Part shown: positions 12,781-22,617 of the stretch, piece by piece
How the letters are laid out: each line of letters opens with the position of its first letter
Numbering within the stretch: the first letter of the stretch is position 1
Origin: Rubellimicrobium sp.
Lineage (GTDB): Bacteria > Pseudomonadota > Alphaproteobacteria > Rhodobacterales > Rhodobacteraceae
Length of the DNA stretch: 64,000 nt
Assembly (NCBI GenBank): GCA_020852925.1
Contig: JADYZU010000020.1
Span: 124,001-188,000 of the forward strand
Reading direction: 5' to 3'
Notes under the pieces: model-generated
What the model saw: the letters and a program-made list of their open reading frames with translations, nothing else
Told to the model about the DNA's origin: nothing
The model's database searches: none
Program-made: the position numbers and the translations under genes

Positions 12781-13487
12781 TTCGGCGCACTCATGAACGC
12801 GGTCACGTCGCCCTTGTGGCGTTCCTCGATCGGCCGCGCCCCGGTAACGAGATAGATCACCTGTTCGGCCATGTTGGTGATGAGATCGCCCATCCGTTCA
12901 AGGTTCTTGGCGATGAAATGCAAATGCATCGCCGGGGTGATGGCGCGCGGATCCTCCATCATGAAGGTCAGGAGTTCGCGGAAGAGAGAGTTGTAGATCT
13001 GGTCCACGTCCTCGTCGCGCGTGATCACGGCCCCGGCCCGGTCCACGTCGCGCATGATGAAGGCATCCAGCGTGTCGTGCAGCATCGACTGCACTTCGGC
13101 AGCCATGCGGCGCAGCATGATGTCGGTGCCCTCGATCGGTCGCGCACCGGCCAGGACGGTGGTGCGCTTGGCGATGTTCTTGGCGTAGTCGCCCACCCGC
13201 TCAAGGCCCGATGCCAGCCGCATCACCGTCAGCACCATGCGCAGGTCCACCGACACCGGAGAGCGCAGTGCGATCACGCGCGCCGCCTCGTCCTGGATCT
13301 GCTGCTCCAGAAGATCAAGCGCGCGGTCGCCCCTGCGCACGGTTTCGGCAAGGTCGGTGTCGCGTTCGGCCAGGGCCCTGACCCCGTCGAGAATGGCCTG
13401 TTCGGCCAGCCCGCCCATGCGCATGATCATGGCCTGGACCGCCTCGAGGTCGCGGTCGAAGGCCGAGGAGATGTGTTGGTCGCTCAT
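12777..13487 (-). CDS. phoU: Phosphate transport system accessory protein PhoU
   Basis: PhoU helical repeats with R/DxxL-type motifs (LRMVLTVMRLASGLERVGDYAKNIAKR, KNLERMGDLITNMAE); follows pstB. Confidence 0.96.
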   Translation of the reverse strand: MSDQHISSAFDRDLEAVQAMIMRMGGLAEQAILDGVRALAERDTDLAETVRRGDRALDLLEQQIQDEAARVIALRSPVSVDLRMVLTVMRLASGLERVGDYAKNIAKRTTVLAGARPIEGTDIMLRRMAAEVQSMLHDTLDAFIMRDVDRAGAVITRDEDVDQIYNSLFRELLTFMMEDPRAITPAMHLHFIAKNLERMGDLITNMAEQVIYLVTGARPIEERHKGDVTAFMSAPK

Positions 13488-13496
13488 TCTGCCCTC

Positions 13497-14294
13497 TCAG
13501 CCGATCCGCCCGGAAATGTAGCTTTCGGTGCGCGGATCGTGCGGGTTGGTGAAAATCCGGCCGGTCTCGTCGTATTCTACCAGATGGCCCAGATGGAAAA
13601 AGGCGGTGCGGTGACTGACGCGCGCGGCCTGCTGCATGGAATGCGTGACGATCACCACCGCGACCGAACCGGACAGTTCGTCGATCAGTTCCTCGACCTG
13701 TGCGGTGGCGATCGGATCGAGGGCCGAACACGGTTCGTCCATGAGCAGTACCTCGGGCTGGGTCGCCACGGCGCGGGCGATGCACAGGCGCTGCTGCTGC
13801 CCGCCGGAAAGGCCGGTGCCGGGCGCGGCCAGCCGGTCCTTCACCTCGTCCCAGAGCGCGGCGCGGCGCAGGGCCCGTTCCACGATGGCATCCAGATCGG
13901 CCCGCGACCGGGCAAGGCCATGGATGCGCGGCCCGTAGGCCACGTTGTCGTAGATCGACTTGGGAAAGGGATTCGGCTTCTGGAACACCATGCCGACGCG
14001 CGCGCGCAACTGCACCGGATCGACGCGCGGATCGTAGATGTCCTCGCCGTCAAGCAGGATCCGCCCGCCCACCCGCGCGGTGGCGATGGTGTCGTTCATG
14101 CGGTTGAGGCAGCGCAGGAAGGTCGACTTGCCACAGCCCGAGGGGCCGATGAAGGCGGTCACGCTGCGGTCGGCGATGTCGATGGCGACATCGTGAAGCG
14201 CGTGCCGGTCGCCGTAATGGACGTTCACCGCCTGCGCGGCGATCTTCGGATCGGCGATGGCGGGCATGGCCGCGGGGGAAAGCATGTCGTTCAT
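13497..14294 (-). CDS. pstB: Phosphate ABC transporter ATP-binding protein
   Basis: [46 protein letters not shown]. Confidence 0.97.
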   Translation of the reverse strand: MNDMLSPAAMPAIADPKIAAQAVNVHYGDRHALHDVAIDIADRSVTAFIGPSGCGKSTFLRCLNRMNDTIATARVGGRILLDGEDIYDPRVDPVQLRARVGMVFQKPNPFPKSIYDNVAYGPRIHGLARSRADLDAIVERALRRAALWDEVKDRLAAPGTGLSGGQQQRLCIARAVATQPEVLLMDEPCSALDPIATAQVEELIDELSGSVAVVIVTHSMQQAARVSHRTAFFHLGHLVEYDETGRIFTNPHDPRTESYISGRIG

Positions 14295-14302
14295 GGTCTG
14301 AC

Positions 14303-15673
14303 CTACCAGCGGCGTTCGAACCGGCGCCGCAGGATCACCGCGCCAAGGTTCATGATGAGAAGGAAGAACAGCAGCACGATGATCGCGCCCGAGGCCCGTT
14401 CGACAAAGGCCGGGTCCGATCGCTGCACCCAGGAATAGACCTGCACCGGCAGCGCCGTCGCCGGGTCGAGGAACCCGGCCACCGGCGCGTCGGGCATGTT
14501 GTGGACAAAGGCCACCATGCCGATGAGAAGAAGGGGCGCGGTTTCGCCCAGCGAGGTGGCCAGACCCAGGATCGCCCCGGTCAGGATGCCCGGCATCGCC
14601 AGCGGCAGCACATGATGGAACACCGCCTGCATCCGCGACGCCCCGACCCCGAGCGCCGCATCCCGGATCGACGGCGGCACCGCCCGGATTGCGGCGCGGG
14701 TGGCGATGATCACCGTGGGCAGCGTCATCAGCGTCAGCACCAGCGCGCCGACCACGGGCGAAGATTGCGGCAGCCCGACCAGATTGATGAAGATCGCAAG
14801 GCCAAGGATGCCGAACACGATCGACGGCACCGCCGCAAGATTGGCGATGTTCACCTCGATCAGGTCGGTCAGGCGGTTTCGGGGCGCGAATTCCTCGAGA
14901 TAGATCGACGCGGCCACGCCGGTCGGCAGCGCGAGCGCGACCACCAGCACCATCATGTAGAGCGATCCCACGATGGCCACGCCCAGACCCGCCGCCTCGG
15001 GCCGCTGGTCCGAGGCATCGGGGGCGGTCAGGAACTCCGGGTTGAAGGCACTGAACAGTTCGCCCCGCGCCATCAGCGCATCGGCAAGGTCGAGTTGCGC
15101 CCCACTCAGCCGCAGGTCGCGGGCCGCGCTCTCGCGGGTTTCGCGCCCCTTCAGATAACCGTCGATCCGCCCCGAGGCGAGGACGCGCAGCGTGATCGTC
15201 TGCCCGAGCAGCGCCGGATCGCCCAGCATCCGGTCGCGCAGCACCGCCGGCGCCCGGCGCGAGATCATCGCCCCGACCGCGGCCTCGTCCATGCCGTCGG
15301 GCAGGATGCCCGCCTGCGCGGCATGGGCGGTCAGCGCGGCCGCAAGGAACCGTCCGTAGCCAAGCGTCGTCACCCGCGCCAGCGAGTCGCGCGTGCCCCC
15401 GCCGCCCGGATCGAGGACCGCCGGATCGAGCGTCACCGGAAACTCGATCCGGGCCTGCCGGAACGCGGACACGCCGTCGCCCAGGATCGTCACCAGCATC
15501 ACGCCAAGCATGGCCAGGCTGAGGGCGACCGACGCGATCCCCCACAGGCGGAACCGTCGTTCGGCGGCACGCCGGCACCGGGTCAGCGGGCTGACCATGT
15601 GCAGCGACCGGCGCGACCGCGCGGGGGGGGCGATATCGGGGGCAGGATCGCGGGCTGCTTCGGGCTGGGTCAT
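14303..15673 (-). CDS. pstA: Phosphate ABC transporter permease PstA (long form with N-terminal extension)
   Basis: Permease motif [20 protein letters not shown]; between pstB and pstC. Confidence 0.94.
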   Translation of the reverse strand: MTQPEAARDPAPDIAPPARSRRSLHMVSPLTRCRRAAERRFRLWGIASVALSLAMLGVMLVTILGDGVSAFRQARIEFPVTLDPAVLDPGGGGTRDSLARVTTLGYGRFLAAALTAHAAQAGILPDGMDEAAVGAMISRRAPAVLRDRMLGDPALLGQTITLRVLASGRIDGYLKGRETRESAARDLRLSGAQLDLADALMARGELFSAFNPEFLTAPDASDQRPEAAGLGVAIVGSLYMMVLVVALALPTGVAASIYLEEFAPRNRLTDLIEVNIANLAAVPSIVFGILGLAIFINLVGLPQSSPVVGALVLTLMTLPTVIIATRAAIRAVPPSIRDAALGVGASRMQAVFHHVLPLAMPGILTGAILGLATSLGETAPLLLIGMVAFVHNMPDAPVAGFLDPATALPVQVYSWVQRSDPAFVERASGAIIVLLFFLLIMNLGAVILRRRFERRW

Positions 15674-17121
15674 TCGTATTGCTCCCGGTAGCGGCGCACG
15701 ATCCACAGCGCGACGATGTTCAGCCCCAGCGTGATCACGAACAGCGTGAAGCCCAGGGCAAAGGCCACCAGCGTCTCGGGGCTGTCAAAGGCGGTGTCGC
15801 CGGTCAACTGGCCCACGATCTTGACCGTGATCGTGGTCATCGCCTCGAACGGGTTCATGCTCATCCGCGCGGCGGCGCCGGCGCCCAGCGTGACGATCAT
15901 CGTTTCGCCGATGGCGCGCGACCCGGCCATGAGCACCGCGCCGACGATCCCCGGCAGCGCCGCGGGCAGGACCACCTGACGGATCGTTTCGCTGCGGGTG
16001 GCGCCAAGGCCGTAAGAGCCGTCGCGCAGCGCCTGCGGCACGGCGTTGATGATGTCGTCGGCCAGCGACGAGATGAAGGGGATGTTCAGGATGCCGATGG
16101 CGATGCCCGCCGTCATCACCGAGGCCGCCGATGTGCCAAGGCCCATCGGCGCCGCGAACCAGTCGCGCAGCGCCGGCCCGAGCGTGACTAGCGCGAACAG
16201 CCCGAAGACGATGGTGGGGATCCCGGCGATCACCTCGATCGCGGGCTTGACGATGGCGCGCTGGCGCGGCCCGGCATATTCCGCCAGATGGATCGCGGTG
16301 AACAGCCCGACCGGCACCGCCACCAGCATCGAGATCAGGCTGATATAGAGCGTCCCCCACAGCAGCGGCAGCAGGCCGAAGGACGACCCGCCCCCGAATT
16401 GCGGCGACCAGACGGTTCCGAACAGGAAATCCGTGACCGGATGCAGGGAAAGAAACCGCCCCGCCTCGGTCACGAGTGACAGGACGATGCCGGCGGTGGT
16501 CAGGATCGCGATTCCCGCCGCCAGAAGAAGCAGCACGAGCACCACCCGCTCGACCCCGTTGCGCGCCCGCAACGCCGGTCGCGCCAGGACCAGCCCCGCG
16601 ATCAGCCCCGCCCCCGCCAACCCCAGCGTGGCCAGCGCGCGCAGCAATGCCCCGCGCCCGGCCAGGGCCCGCGCCTCTTGTGCCGCGGCCAGGACCGGGG
16701 CCGAGACCTCGCCGCCCAGGGGCACGCCCGCGCTGCGCAGGATCGCGGCCAGATCCGCCCCCCCGGCGCCGGGCAGGGCCGCCTCGTCGGCACCGATCGC
16801 GCCACGCGCCACCGCGGCATCCAGACCCGCCGCCAGCCGGTGCGCATCGGCCAGGAACAGCGCGCGCGCGCCGGCATCACCCGCAGGCGCAAGGCCGCGC
16901 AGATGCCGTTCGATCACCACCGGCTCCGCCGCGCTCCAGACCAGGGCAAGCGCGAGCGCGGGCAGCACCGACAGCAGAAACCCGAGCCAGCCGTAATGCC
17001 CGGGCAGGGAATGAAGCCTGCGGCGGTCCCCCCCGGCAAGGGTCAGCACACGGGCGCGCGTCAGGACAAGGGCTGCGATCCCGATGGCAAGGACAAGGGC
17101 GATGAGGGGCACAAGGGGCAT
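15670..17121 (-). CDS. pstC: Phosphate ABC transporter permease PstC (long form)
   Basis: [34 protein letters not shown] overlap with pstA. Confidence 0.94.
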   Translation of the reverse strand: MPLVPLIALVLAIGIAALVLTRARVLTLAGGDRRRLHSLPGHYGWLGFLLSVLPALALALVWSAAEPVVIERHLRGLAPAGDAGARALFLADAHRLAAGLDAAVARGAIGADEAALPGAGGADLAAILRSAGVPLGGEVSAPVLAAAQEARALAGRGALLRALATLGLAGAGLIAGLVLARPALRARNGVERVVLVLLLLAAGIAILTTAGIVLSLVTEAGRFLSLHPVTDFLFGTVWSPQFGGGSSFGLLPLLWGTLYISLISMLVAVPVGLFTAIHLAEYAGPRQRAIVKPAIEVIAGIPTIVFGLFALVTLGPALRDWFAAPMGLGTSAASVMTAGIAIGILNIPFISSLADDIINAVPQALRDGSYGLGATRSETIRQVVLPAALPGIVGAVLMAGSRAIGETMIVTLGAGAAARMSMNPFEAMTTITVKIVGQLTGDTAFDSPETLVAFALGFTLFVITLGLNIVALWIVRRYREQYE

Positions 17122-17186
17122 GGCCGGGCCTTTGGATCAGTGCGGGTCAGGTCGCGCTCTGCGCGGCCGGTCGGGGGCATCCATCG

Positions 17187-18227
17187 TCATTCCCGCAACT
17201 CCACCGCCACCCGCCGCGCCACCGCATCGCGCGTGGCGGCCAGCGCGGGATCGGGGACAAGCCCGTATTCGGACAGAAGCCCGCCCGGACCCGCCACCTC
17301 GTCCGAGAGGAGGAAATCGAGGAAGGCGCGCAGCCCGGGGATCACGTCCAGATGCGCGATCTTCACATACATGTAAAGCGGCCGCGCCACCGGATATTCC
17401 CCGCTGGCGATGGTCGCGACCGAGGGCATCACCCCGTCGACGCTGGCCAGGCGCAGCCGCCCGGTATTGTTGAGGTAGAACGAAAGCCCGAAGGCGCCGA
17501 TCGCGTCGTGGTCCGCCTGAAGGCGGGCCAGGGCTTCGGTATAGTCGCCGTCGATATCGACGGCGCTGCCGTCCTTGCGCAGGGTCAGGCAGGCGGCATC
17601 GGCGCCCCGCGCATCAAGCCCGCGCGCGGCCAGGGCATCGCGCGCGCCGGTGGCGGCGCATCCCTCAAGGATCAGCCGGTGGTCAAAGGTCTCGCGGCTG
17701 CCATGGCGGGTGCCGGGGATGAAGGCGAGGATGCGTTGCGCGGGCAGGGAGGGGTTCACCTCGGACCAGAGGCGGCGCCTGTTCGGCACAAGGGCGCCGT
17801 CCTCGATCACCTCGGCGGCTAGCGCCCCGAAAAGGTCGGCGGGGGTGAGCGCGAATGCCGGCCCGTCCGCTGCCGAGGCCAGCACGATGCCGTCATGGCC
17901 GATCACCACCTCGATCACGCCGCCCACGCCGTTGCGCGCGCAGGTATCCAGATCGCTTTGCCGGATCCGGGACGAGGAATCGGCGATGTCGATGGTCGTC
18001 TCGCCCAGCCCGGCACACAGCCGCGCCCGCCCGGTGCCTGATCCGCCGCCCTCGACCACCGGGGTCGGGAAGTCGAAGTTCTCGCCAAAGGCTTCGGCCG
18101 CGATCATCGCATAGGGAAGGACGGTCGAGGATCCGGCGATCTGGATCTGGTCGCGCGCCATCGCCCCCCCGGCCGCAAGGGCGATCAGGCCGGCAAGAGC
18201 AAGGGCCGCGCCCCCCGGGAATGTCAT
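17187..18227 (-). CDS. pstS: Phosphate ABC transporter substrate-binding protein
   Basis: Signal peptide then QIQIAGSSTVLPYAMIAAEAF, VEGGGSGTGRARLC. Confidence 0.94.
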   Translation of the reverse strand: MTFPGGAALALAGLIALAAGGAMARDQIQIAGSSTVLPYAMIAAEAFGENFDFPTPVVEGGGSGTGRARLCAGLGETTIDIADSSSRIRQSDLDTCARNGVGGVIEVVIGHDGIVLASAADGPAFALTPADLFGALAAEVIEDGALVPNRRRLWSEVNPSLPAQRILAFIPGTRHGSRETFDHRLILEGCAATGARDALAARGLDARGADAACLTLRKDGSAVDIDGDYTEALARLQADHDAIGAFGLSFYLNNTGRLRLASVDGVMPSVATIASGEYPVARPLYMYVKIAHLDVIPGLRAFLDFLLSDEVAGPGGLLSEYGLVPDPALAATRDAVARRVAVELRE

Positions 18228-18292
18228 CGCGTTCTCCTCCCTGTGGCAGATGCCGGGATCAGTCCCGCTCTATCGGCCAAGTGCAAAGCGCG

Positions 18293-18321
18293 TGTGACAG
18301 TCATGTAAAGGTTTCATGACA
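18293..18321 (-). promoter_or_regulatory. Putative Pho box array upstream of pstS
   Basis: Minus strand TGTCATGAAAC-CTTTACATGAC-TGTCACA: repeats on an 11-bp period, resembling CTGTCAT-N4-CTGTCAT. Confidence 0.75.
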
Positions 18322-18393
18322 ATCCCCGCCCCGCCCCGCGCGAGGTTGCCTTGCCCCCGGTCCGCGGTCAGATTGACGCCAAGGGGGTGCGGC

Positions 18394-19119
18394 GTGCGGG
18401 TTCTCTCGGTCCGGCCGCTGGCCGACAATGCGGTGACGCTCGAACTCGCGTCCGGTCCGGGCGATGAGGCCGCGCGCCTTGTCGCCGCTGCCACCGGCGC
18501 GATTGCCGCCGCCATCGCCCGGGGCGATCTGCCCGGCGCCGAAGAGGTGGCCGGCGCCTTCTGTTCGGTGACGGTGCCCTATGATTGCCTTGTCGTGCGG
18601 CAGGAGGATCTTGTCACCCGCCTCATGGGCATCCTTGCCGGGGTCGGGCCCGTCACGGACAAGGGCGGCCGGCTGTGGCATCTGCCCTGCGCCTATGAAG
18701 ACGGGATCGACCTGCCGGATCTTGCCGCCCATTTCGGCCTGACCGAAGGCGCAATCGTCCGCCGTCACGCGGCGACCGTGTTCAGGGTCGATACCCTGGG
18801 GTTCCTGCCGGGGCTGCCGTTTCTGGGCGGATTGCCCGCCGACCTGGCCCGCCCGCGCCGGTCAGAGCCGCGCCTTGCCGTGCCCGGGGGCGCGGTGGCG
18901 ATCGCCAACCGCATGTGCGTCATCTACCCTTGGGTCAGCCCCGGCGGCTGGCATATCGTCGGCTCCTGCCCGGTGCCCCTCTTTGACATCGCCCGCGATC
19001 CGCCCGCCCTTCTGGCGCCGGGCGACCGGGTGCAGTTCCACGCGGTCACGCAGGCCGAGGCGCGGGCGATTGCCGCCGCCCCGCCCGATCCGCGCCGCTG
19101 GCTGGCGGAGGGCGGGTGA
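18394..19119 (+). CDS. pxpB: 5-oxoprolinase subunit PxpB (KipI-like)
   Basis: GFLPGLPFLGGLP, CVIYPWVSPGGWHIVG; GTG start inferred; adjacent to pxpC/pxpA. Confidence 0.92.
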   Translation: MRVLSVRPLADNAVTLELASGPGDEAARLVAAATGAIAAAIARGDLPGAEEVAGAFCSVTVPYDCLVVRQEDLVTRLMGILAGVGPVTDKGGRLWHLPCAYEDGIDLPDLAAHFGLTEGAIVRRHAATVFRVDTLGFLPGLPFLGGLPADLARPRRSEPRLAVPGGAVAIANRMCVIYPWVSPGGWHIVGSCPVPLFDIARDPPALLAPGDRVQFHAVTQAEARAIAAAPPDPRRWLAEGG

Positions 19120-20183
19120 TGGCGCTGCTTGTCGTCCTGAATGCCGGGCCGCGCCTGATCGTGGTCGATCGCGGGTTTCGCGGCGCGCGCGGGCAGGGGG
19201 TGCCGCCTTGCGGCGCGCTTGACCTGCGGGCGCTTGCCCTTGTCAACGGGATTCTGGGCAACGAGGCCGGGACAGCGGCCCTCGAATGGGGGCTGGTGCC
19301 GCCCCGCCTGCGCGCCCAGGGCGGTGCGGTGCGCCTTGCCCTGGGCGGGGGTGATGGCGGGCAGGTGACCGGCACCGCGGGCGACGCGCGCCGGATCGCG
19401 CCCTGGCAGGCATTCACGCTGCACGAGGGCGAGACCCTTGTTGCCGAAGGTGCGGGGGGGCTGATCGGGATCGGCGGCGGGCCGGATCTGGCCCCGGTCC
19501 TGCACAGCCGCACCACAATGCTGCGCGCGGGCTTCGGCGGGTTTCACGGACGTGCCCTGACCGGGGGCGACCGGATCGCCTGTGCCGGTCTGCCGCTGCC
19601 CGTGCCCGGCCAGCCCGACCTGATCCTGACGCCGCCCCCGGTGCCTGTGGGGCCGATCCGTCTGGTCGCGGGGCCGCAGGACGATGCCTTTGCCCCGGAG
19701 GCGTTCGACCTGCTGACTTCTGCCCTGTGGGTGGTCAGCCCGCGGGCAGACCGCATGGGCCTGCGCCTTGAAGGGCCGGGCCTGCCCTTTGCCGAAGGGC
19801 GTGGGCCGGACATCGTCTCGGACGGGATCGTGCCGGGGGCGGTGCAGGTGCCGGGCACGGGGCGGCCGATCGTTCTTCTGGCCGATGCGCAGACCACCGG
19901 CGGCTATGCCAAGATCGCCTGCGTGATCCGTGCCGATCTGTGGCGTCTGGCCGCGCTTCGCCCCGGCGACCGGCTGCGCTTCGAACTGGTCACGGTCCGC
20001 GCCGCCGAATCCGCCGCCCGCGCCGAGGCGGCAGCGGTGGCGCGGGCCATTGCCGGTGCGCGCCCGGTCGGCGGGGTTTCGGCCACGGCGCTGCAGGCGG
20101 GCAACCTTGCCGGGGCGGCGGTCGATGCAGCCCGCCCCGATCATTTCCCCGGTCATGTCGAAGGAGGGTCTCCATGCGGCTGA
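19119..20183 (+). CDS. pxpC: 5-oxoprolinase subunit PxpC (KipA-like)
   Basis: PRLIVVDRGFRGARGQGVPPCGALD, LLADAQTTGGYAKIACV; GTGATG junction with pxpB. Confidence 0.92.
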   Translation: MALLVVLNAGPRLIVVDRGFRGARGQGVPPCGALDLRALALVNGILGNEAGTAALEWGLVPPRLRAQGGAVRLALGGGDGGQVTGTAGDARRIAPWQAFTLHEGETLVAEGAGGLIGIGGGPDLAPVLHSRTTMLRAGFGGFHGRALTGGDRIACAGLPLPVPGQPDLILTPPPVPVGPIRLVAGPQDDAFAPEAFDLLTSALWVVSPRADRMGLRLEGPGLPFAEGRGPDIVSDGIVPGAVQVPGTGRPIVLLADAQTTGGYAKIACVIRADLWRLAALRPGDRLRFELVTVRAAESAARAEAAAVARAIAGARPVGGVSATALQAGNLAGAAVDAARPDHFPGHVEGGSPCG

Positions 20184-20938
20184 ACATCAATGCCGATCTC
20201 GGCGAAAGCTGGGGCGCCTTCCGGATGGGCGAGGACGAGGCCCTGCTCGGGATCGTCCAGAGTGCGAACCTTGCCTGCGGCATGCATGGCGGGGATCCGT
20301 TGGTGATGGCCCGCACCGTCGCCGCCGCGCGGGCGCGCGGGGTCAGCATCGGCGCCCATCCCGGCTATGCCGACCTGCACGGTTTTGGCCGCAGGGCGAT
20401 GGATCTCGGGGAGGAGGAACTTGCGGCCCTGATCACCTATCAGTTGGGCGCGCTGGCGGCGATCGCCCGGGCCGGTGGCGCGACGATGACCCATGTGAAG
20501 CCGCATGGCGCCATGAGCAACCGCGCCTGCGCCGATCCGGAAATGGCGGGGCTGATCGCGCGCACCGTGGCGGCCTTCGATCCCGGCCTGATCCTGCTTG
20601 CGCCGGCGCTGTCGGATCTGGCGCGCGCCGGGGCGGTGGTGGGCCTGCGCGTCGCGGCCGAGGTCTTTGCCGACCGCACCTACGAGGAGGACGGCCAGTT
20701 GACCCCGCGCCGGATGCCGGGGGCGGTGCTGCACGAGGCCGGGATGATGCGCGACCATGTTCTGACGATGGTCGATGCCGGCGGGATCGTCACGCGCGGG
20801 GGGGTCGTCCTGGATGTGCCGTTCCAGTCGATCTGCGTGCATGGCGACGGGCCGGCGGCGGTCGCGGGGGCGCGCGCGGTAGCCGGTGCATTGGCGGCGG
20901 CCGGGCATGACCTTGTGCCGCTGCCCCTGCTCGTGTGA
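20174..20938 (+). CDS. pxpA: 5-oxoprolinase subunit PxpA (LamB/YcsF)
   Basis: LNINADLGESWGAFRMGEDEALL, SANLACGMHGGDP, GAHPGYADLHGFGRR, THVKPHGAMSN. Confidence 0.96.
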   Translation: MRLNINADLGESWGAFRMGEDEALLGIVQSANLACGMHGGDPLVMARTVAAARARGVSIGAHPGYADLHGFGRRAMDLGEEELAALITYQLGALAAIARAGGATMTHVKPHGAMSNRACADPEMAGLIARTVAAFDPGLILLAPALSDLARAGAVVGLRVAAEVFADRTYEEDGQLTPRRMPGAVLHEAGMMRDHVLTMVDAGGIVTRGGVVLDVPFQSICVHGDGPAAVAGARAVAGALAAAGHDLVPLPLLV

Positions 20939-21020
20939 CCGCGATTGCCCGCGCGGGGCGATCCGGCTAGCCCTGGGTCACGCCCCGCGCGTCCGGCGGG
21001 GCCGGACCGGGAGAGTGAGC

Positions 21021-21365
21021 ATGCGCCGCCTGACCCTTGCCACCCTGGCCGCGATTGCGGCCGTCGCCACCCTTTCCGCCTGCCTGCCGCCCGGAGAGGC
21101 GGGGGCCGATGACGGCCCTGTGATGCCCGAAGCTGACCGCGCCGCCTGCCTTGCTGCCGGTGGCCGGATCGGCACCGGCGGGCTGTTTCCGGGCGAGCTG
21201 TGCTTTCGCCCGATGCCGGATGCCGGGCAGTCCTGCACCCGCGCGGGCGATTGCGAGGGTCTGTGCCTGGCCGAGACCCGCACCTGCGCGCCGGTCTCGC
21301 CGATGTTCGGCTGCATTGCCCAACTTGACGCCGAGGGGCGCGAGGTGGTCATCTGCATGGACTGA
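21021..21365 (+). CDS. Small cysteine-rich putative lipoprotein
   Basis: Signal/lipobox LATLSAC; mature part carries about nine further Cys (CTRAGDCEGLCLAETRTC...GC). Confidence 0.7.
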   Translation: MRRLTLATLAAIAAVATLSACLPPGEAGADDGPVMPEADRAACLAAGGRIGTGGLFPGELCFRPMPDAGQSCTRAGDCEGLCLAETRTCAPVSPMFGCIAQLDAEGREVVICMD

Positions 21366-21374
21366 GGTGCCGCC

Positions 21375-22463
21375 TCAGGCCCGGTGCGCGTCGCGCGGCA
21401 GGCCCGAGAGCACTTCGGGCCCGTCCTCCTGGAGGATCACCACCTCTTCGAGGCGCACGCCGAAGCGGCCGGGCAGATAGATGCCGGGTTCGATCGAGAA
21501 GACCATGCCGGTTTCCAGAATGGTCTGCGAGGTATCGGTGATCCAGGGCGGCTCGTGCCCCTCAAGGCCCATGCCGTGGCCGGTGCGATGGACGAAATAT
21601 TCGCCATAACCCGCGGCCTCGATCACCGAACGGGCGGCACGGTCCACCTCGCAGGCGCGCACGCCGGGACGGGCGGCGGCCAGCGCGGCCTGCACCGCGG
21701 CCTCGACCGTGGCATGGACCCGGTCATAGTCGGCGGGGGGCGTGCCGACCACCGCCATGCGGGTGATGTCGGACGAGAAATTTCCCTTGCGCGCGCCAAG
21801 GTCGATGACCACGGCATCGCCGTCGCGGATCACCGTCTCTCCGGTGGAGTGATGCGGGTAGGAGCCGTTCGCCCCGGCGCCGACGATGGTGAAGAGCGCG
21901 CTTGCGCCGTTGTCCTTGAAGACCTGGATGGCGATCGCCGCCAGTTCGCGTTCGGTCATGCCGGGCCGGATCGCGGCAAGGACCGCGCGCACCGCCGCAT
22001 CGTCGATGGCGGCGTTCATGCGCAACTCGTCCTGTTCGCCCGCGTCCTTGCGCAGCCGCAGCGCGCCCAGCGTATCCTGGGCGAGGGCGTGGCCGGCCTG
22101 CGGCAGCGCGTCGAGGAGCAGGAGGGCGAAATCGGCGCGCATGGTTTCGTCCACGGCGACCTTGCGGGCGGTGGTGGCGCGCAGATCGGCCAGCGCCTGC
22201 GCCAGCGCTTCCCCGGGCCCGTCGGCATCGGCCCAGGTCCACATCGGCAGGTCCGCGCGCGCGCGCGAGTCGGCCGCGTTCAGCGCCGGCATGAGAAAGC
22301 CTGCGCCATCCGCGGTGACGAGGAGAAGGCAGGGCCGTTCGTCGGGATGGGGAAAGAAGCCCGCCAGCCAGAGCATGTTCGGCCCCGGCCCGAGGGCGAG
22401 AAGATCGGTTCCGGTTTCCTGCATGCGGGCGCGCAGGGCGGCAAGGCGGGTCTGGTCTGACAT
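21375..22463 (-). CDS. M24-family (Xaa-Pro) aminopeptidase
   Basis: VVIDLGARKGNFSSDITR, HRTGHGMGLEGHEPP, VFSIEPGIYLPGRFGVRLEEVV metal-binding motifs. Confidence 0.92.
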   Translation of the reverse strand: MSDQTRLAALRARMQETGTDLLALGPGPNMLWLAGFFPHPDERPCLLLVTADGAGFLMPALNAADSRARADLPMWTWADADGPGEALAQALADLRATTARKVAVDETMRADFALLLLDALPQAGHALAQDTLGALRLRKDAGEQDELRMNAAIDDAAVRAVLAAIRPGMTERELAAIAIQVFKDNGASALFTIVGAGANGSYPHHSTGETVIRDGDAVVIDLGARKGNFSSDITRMAVVGTPPADYDRVHATVEAAVQAALAAARPGVRACEVDRAARSVIEAAGYGEYFVHRTGHGMGLEGHEPPWITDTSQTILETGMVFSIEPGIYLPGRFGVRLEEVVILQEDGPEVLSGLPRDAHRA

Positions 22464-22487
22464 CGGGTTCCTCGGGTTTGCCGCGGG

Positions 22488-22541
22488 CCGGGGGCTTCGC
22501 GCCCCCGGACCCCCGCGGGGTATTTGGGCAAAGATGAAGGG
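22488..22541 (+). repeat. Dispersed intergenic repeat, copy A
   Basis: CCGGGGGCttcgcGCCCCCGG hairpin then ACCCCCGCGGGGTATTTGGGCAAAGATGAAGG; related to 35.6 kb and 48.3 kb copies. Confidence 0.8.
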
Positions 22542-22557
22542 GGTTCAGGTCTGGGGG

Positions 22558-22597
22558 CGGCCGGTCAGGGTGCGGGCGATAGCGCCCTGACCGGCCG
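22558..22597 (-). terminator. Candidate hairpin terminator downstream of hyuB
   Basis: Perfect 13-bp stem CGGCCGGTCAGGG/CCCTGACCGGCCG, 14-nt loop, about 20 nt after the hyuB stop; no U-run. Confidence 0.5.
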
Positions 22598-22617
22598 TCA
22601 CGATGGTTCGTGCGGTG

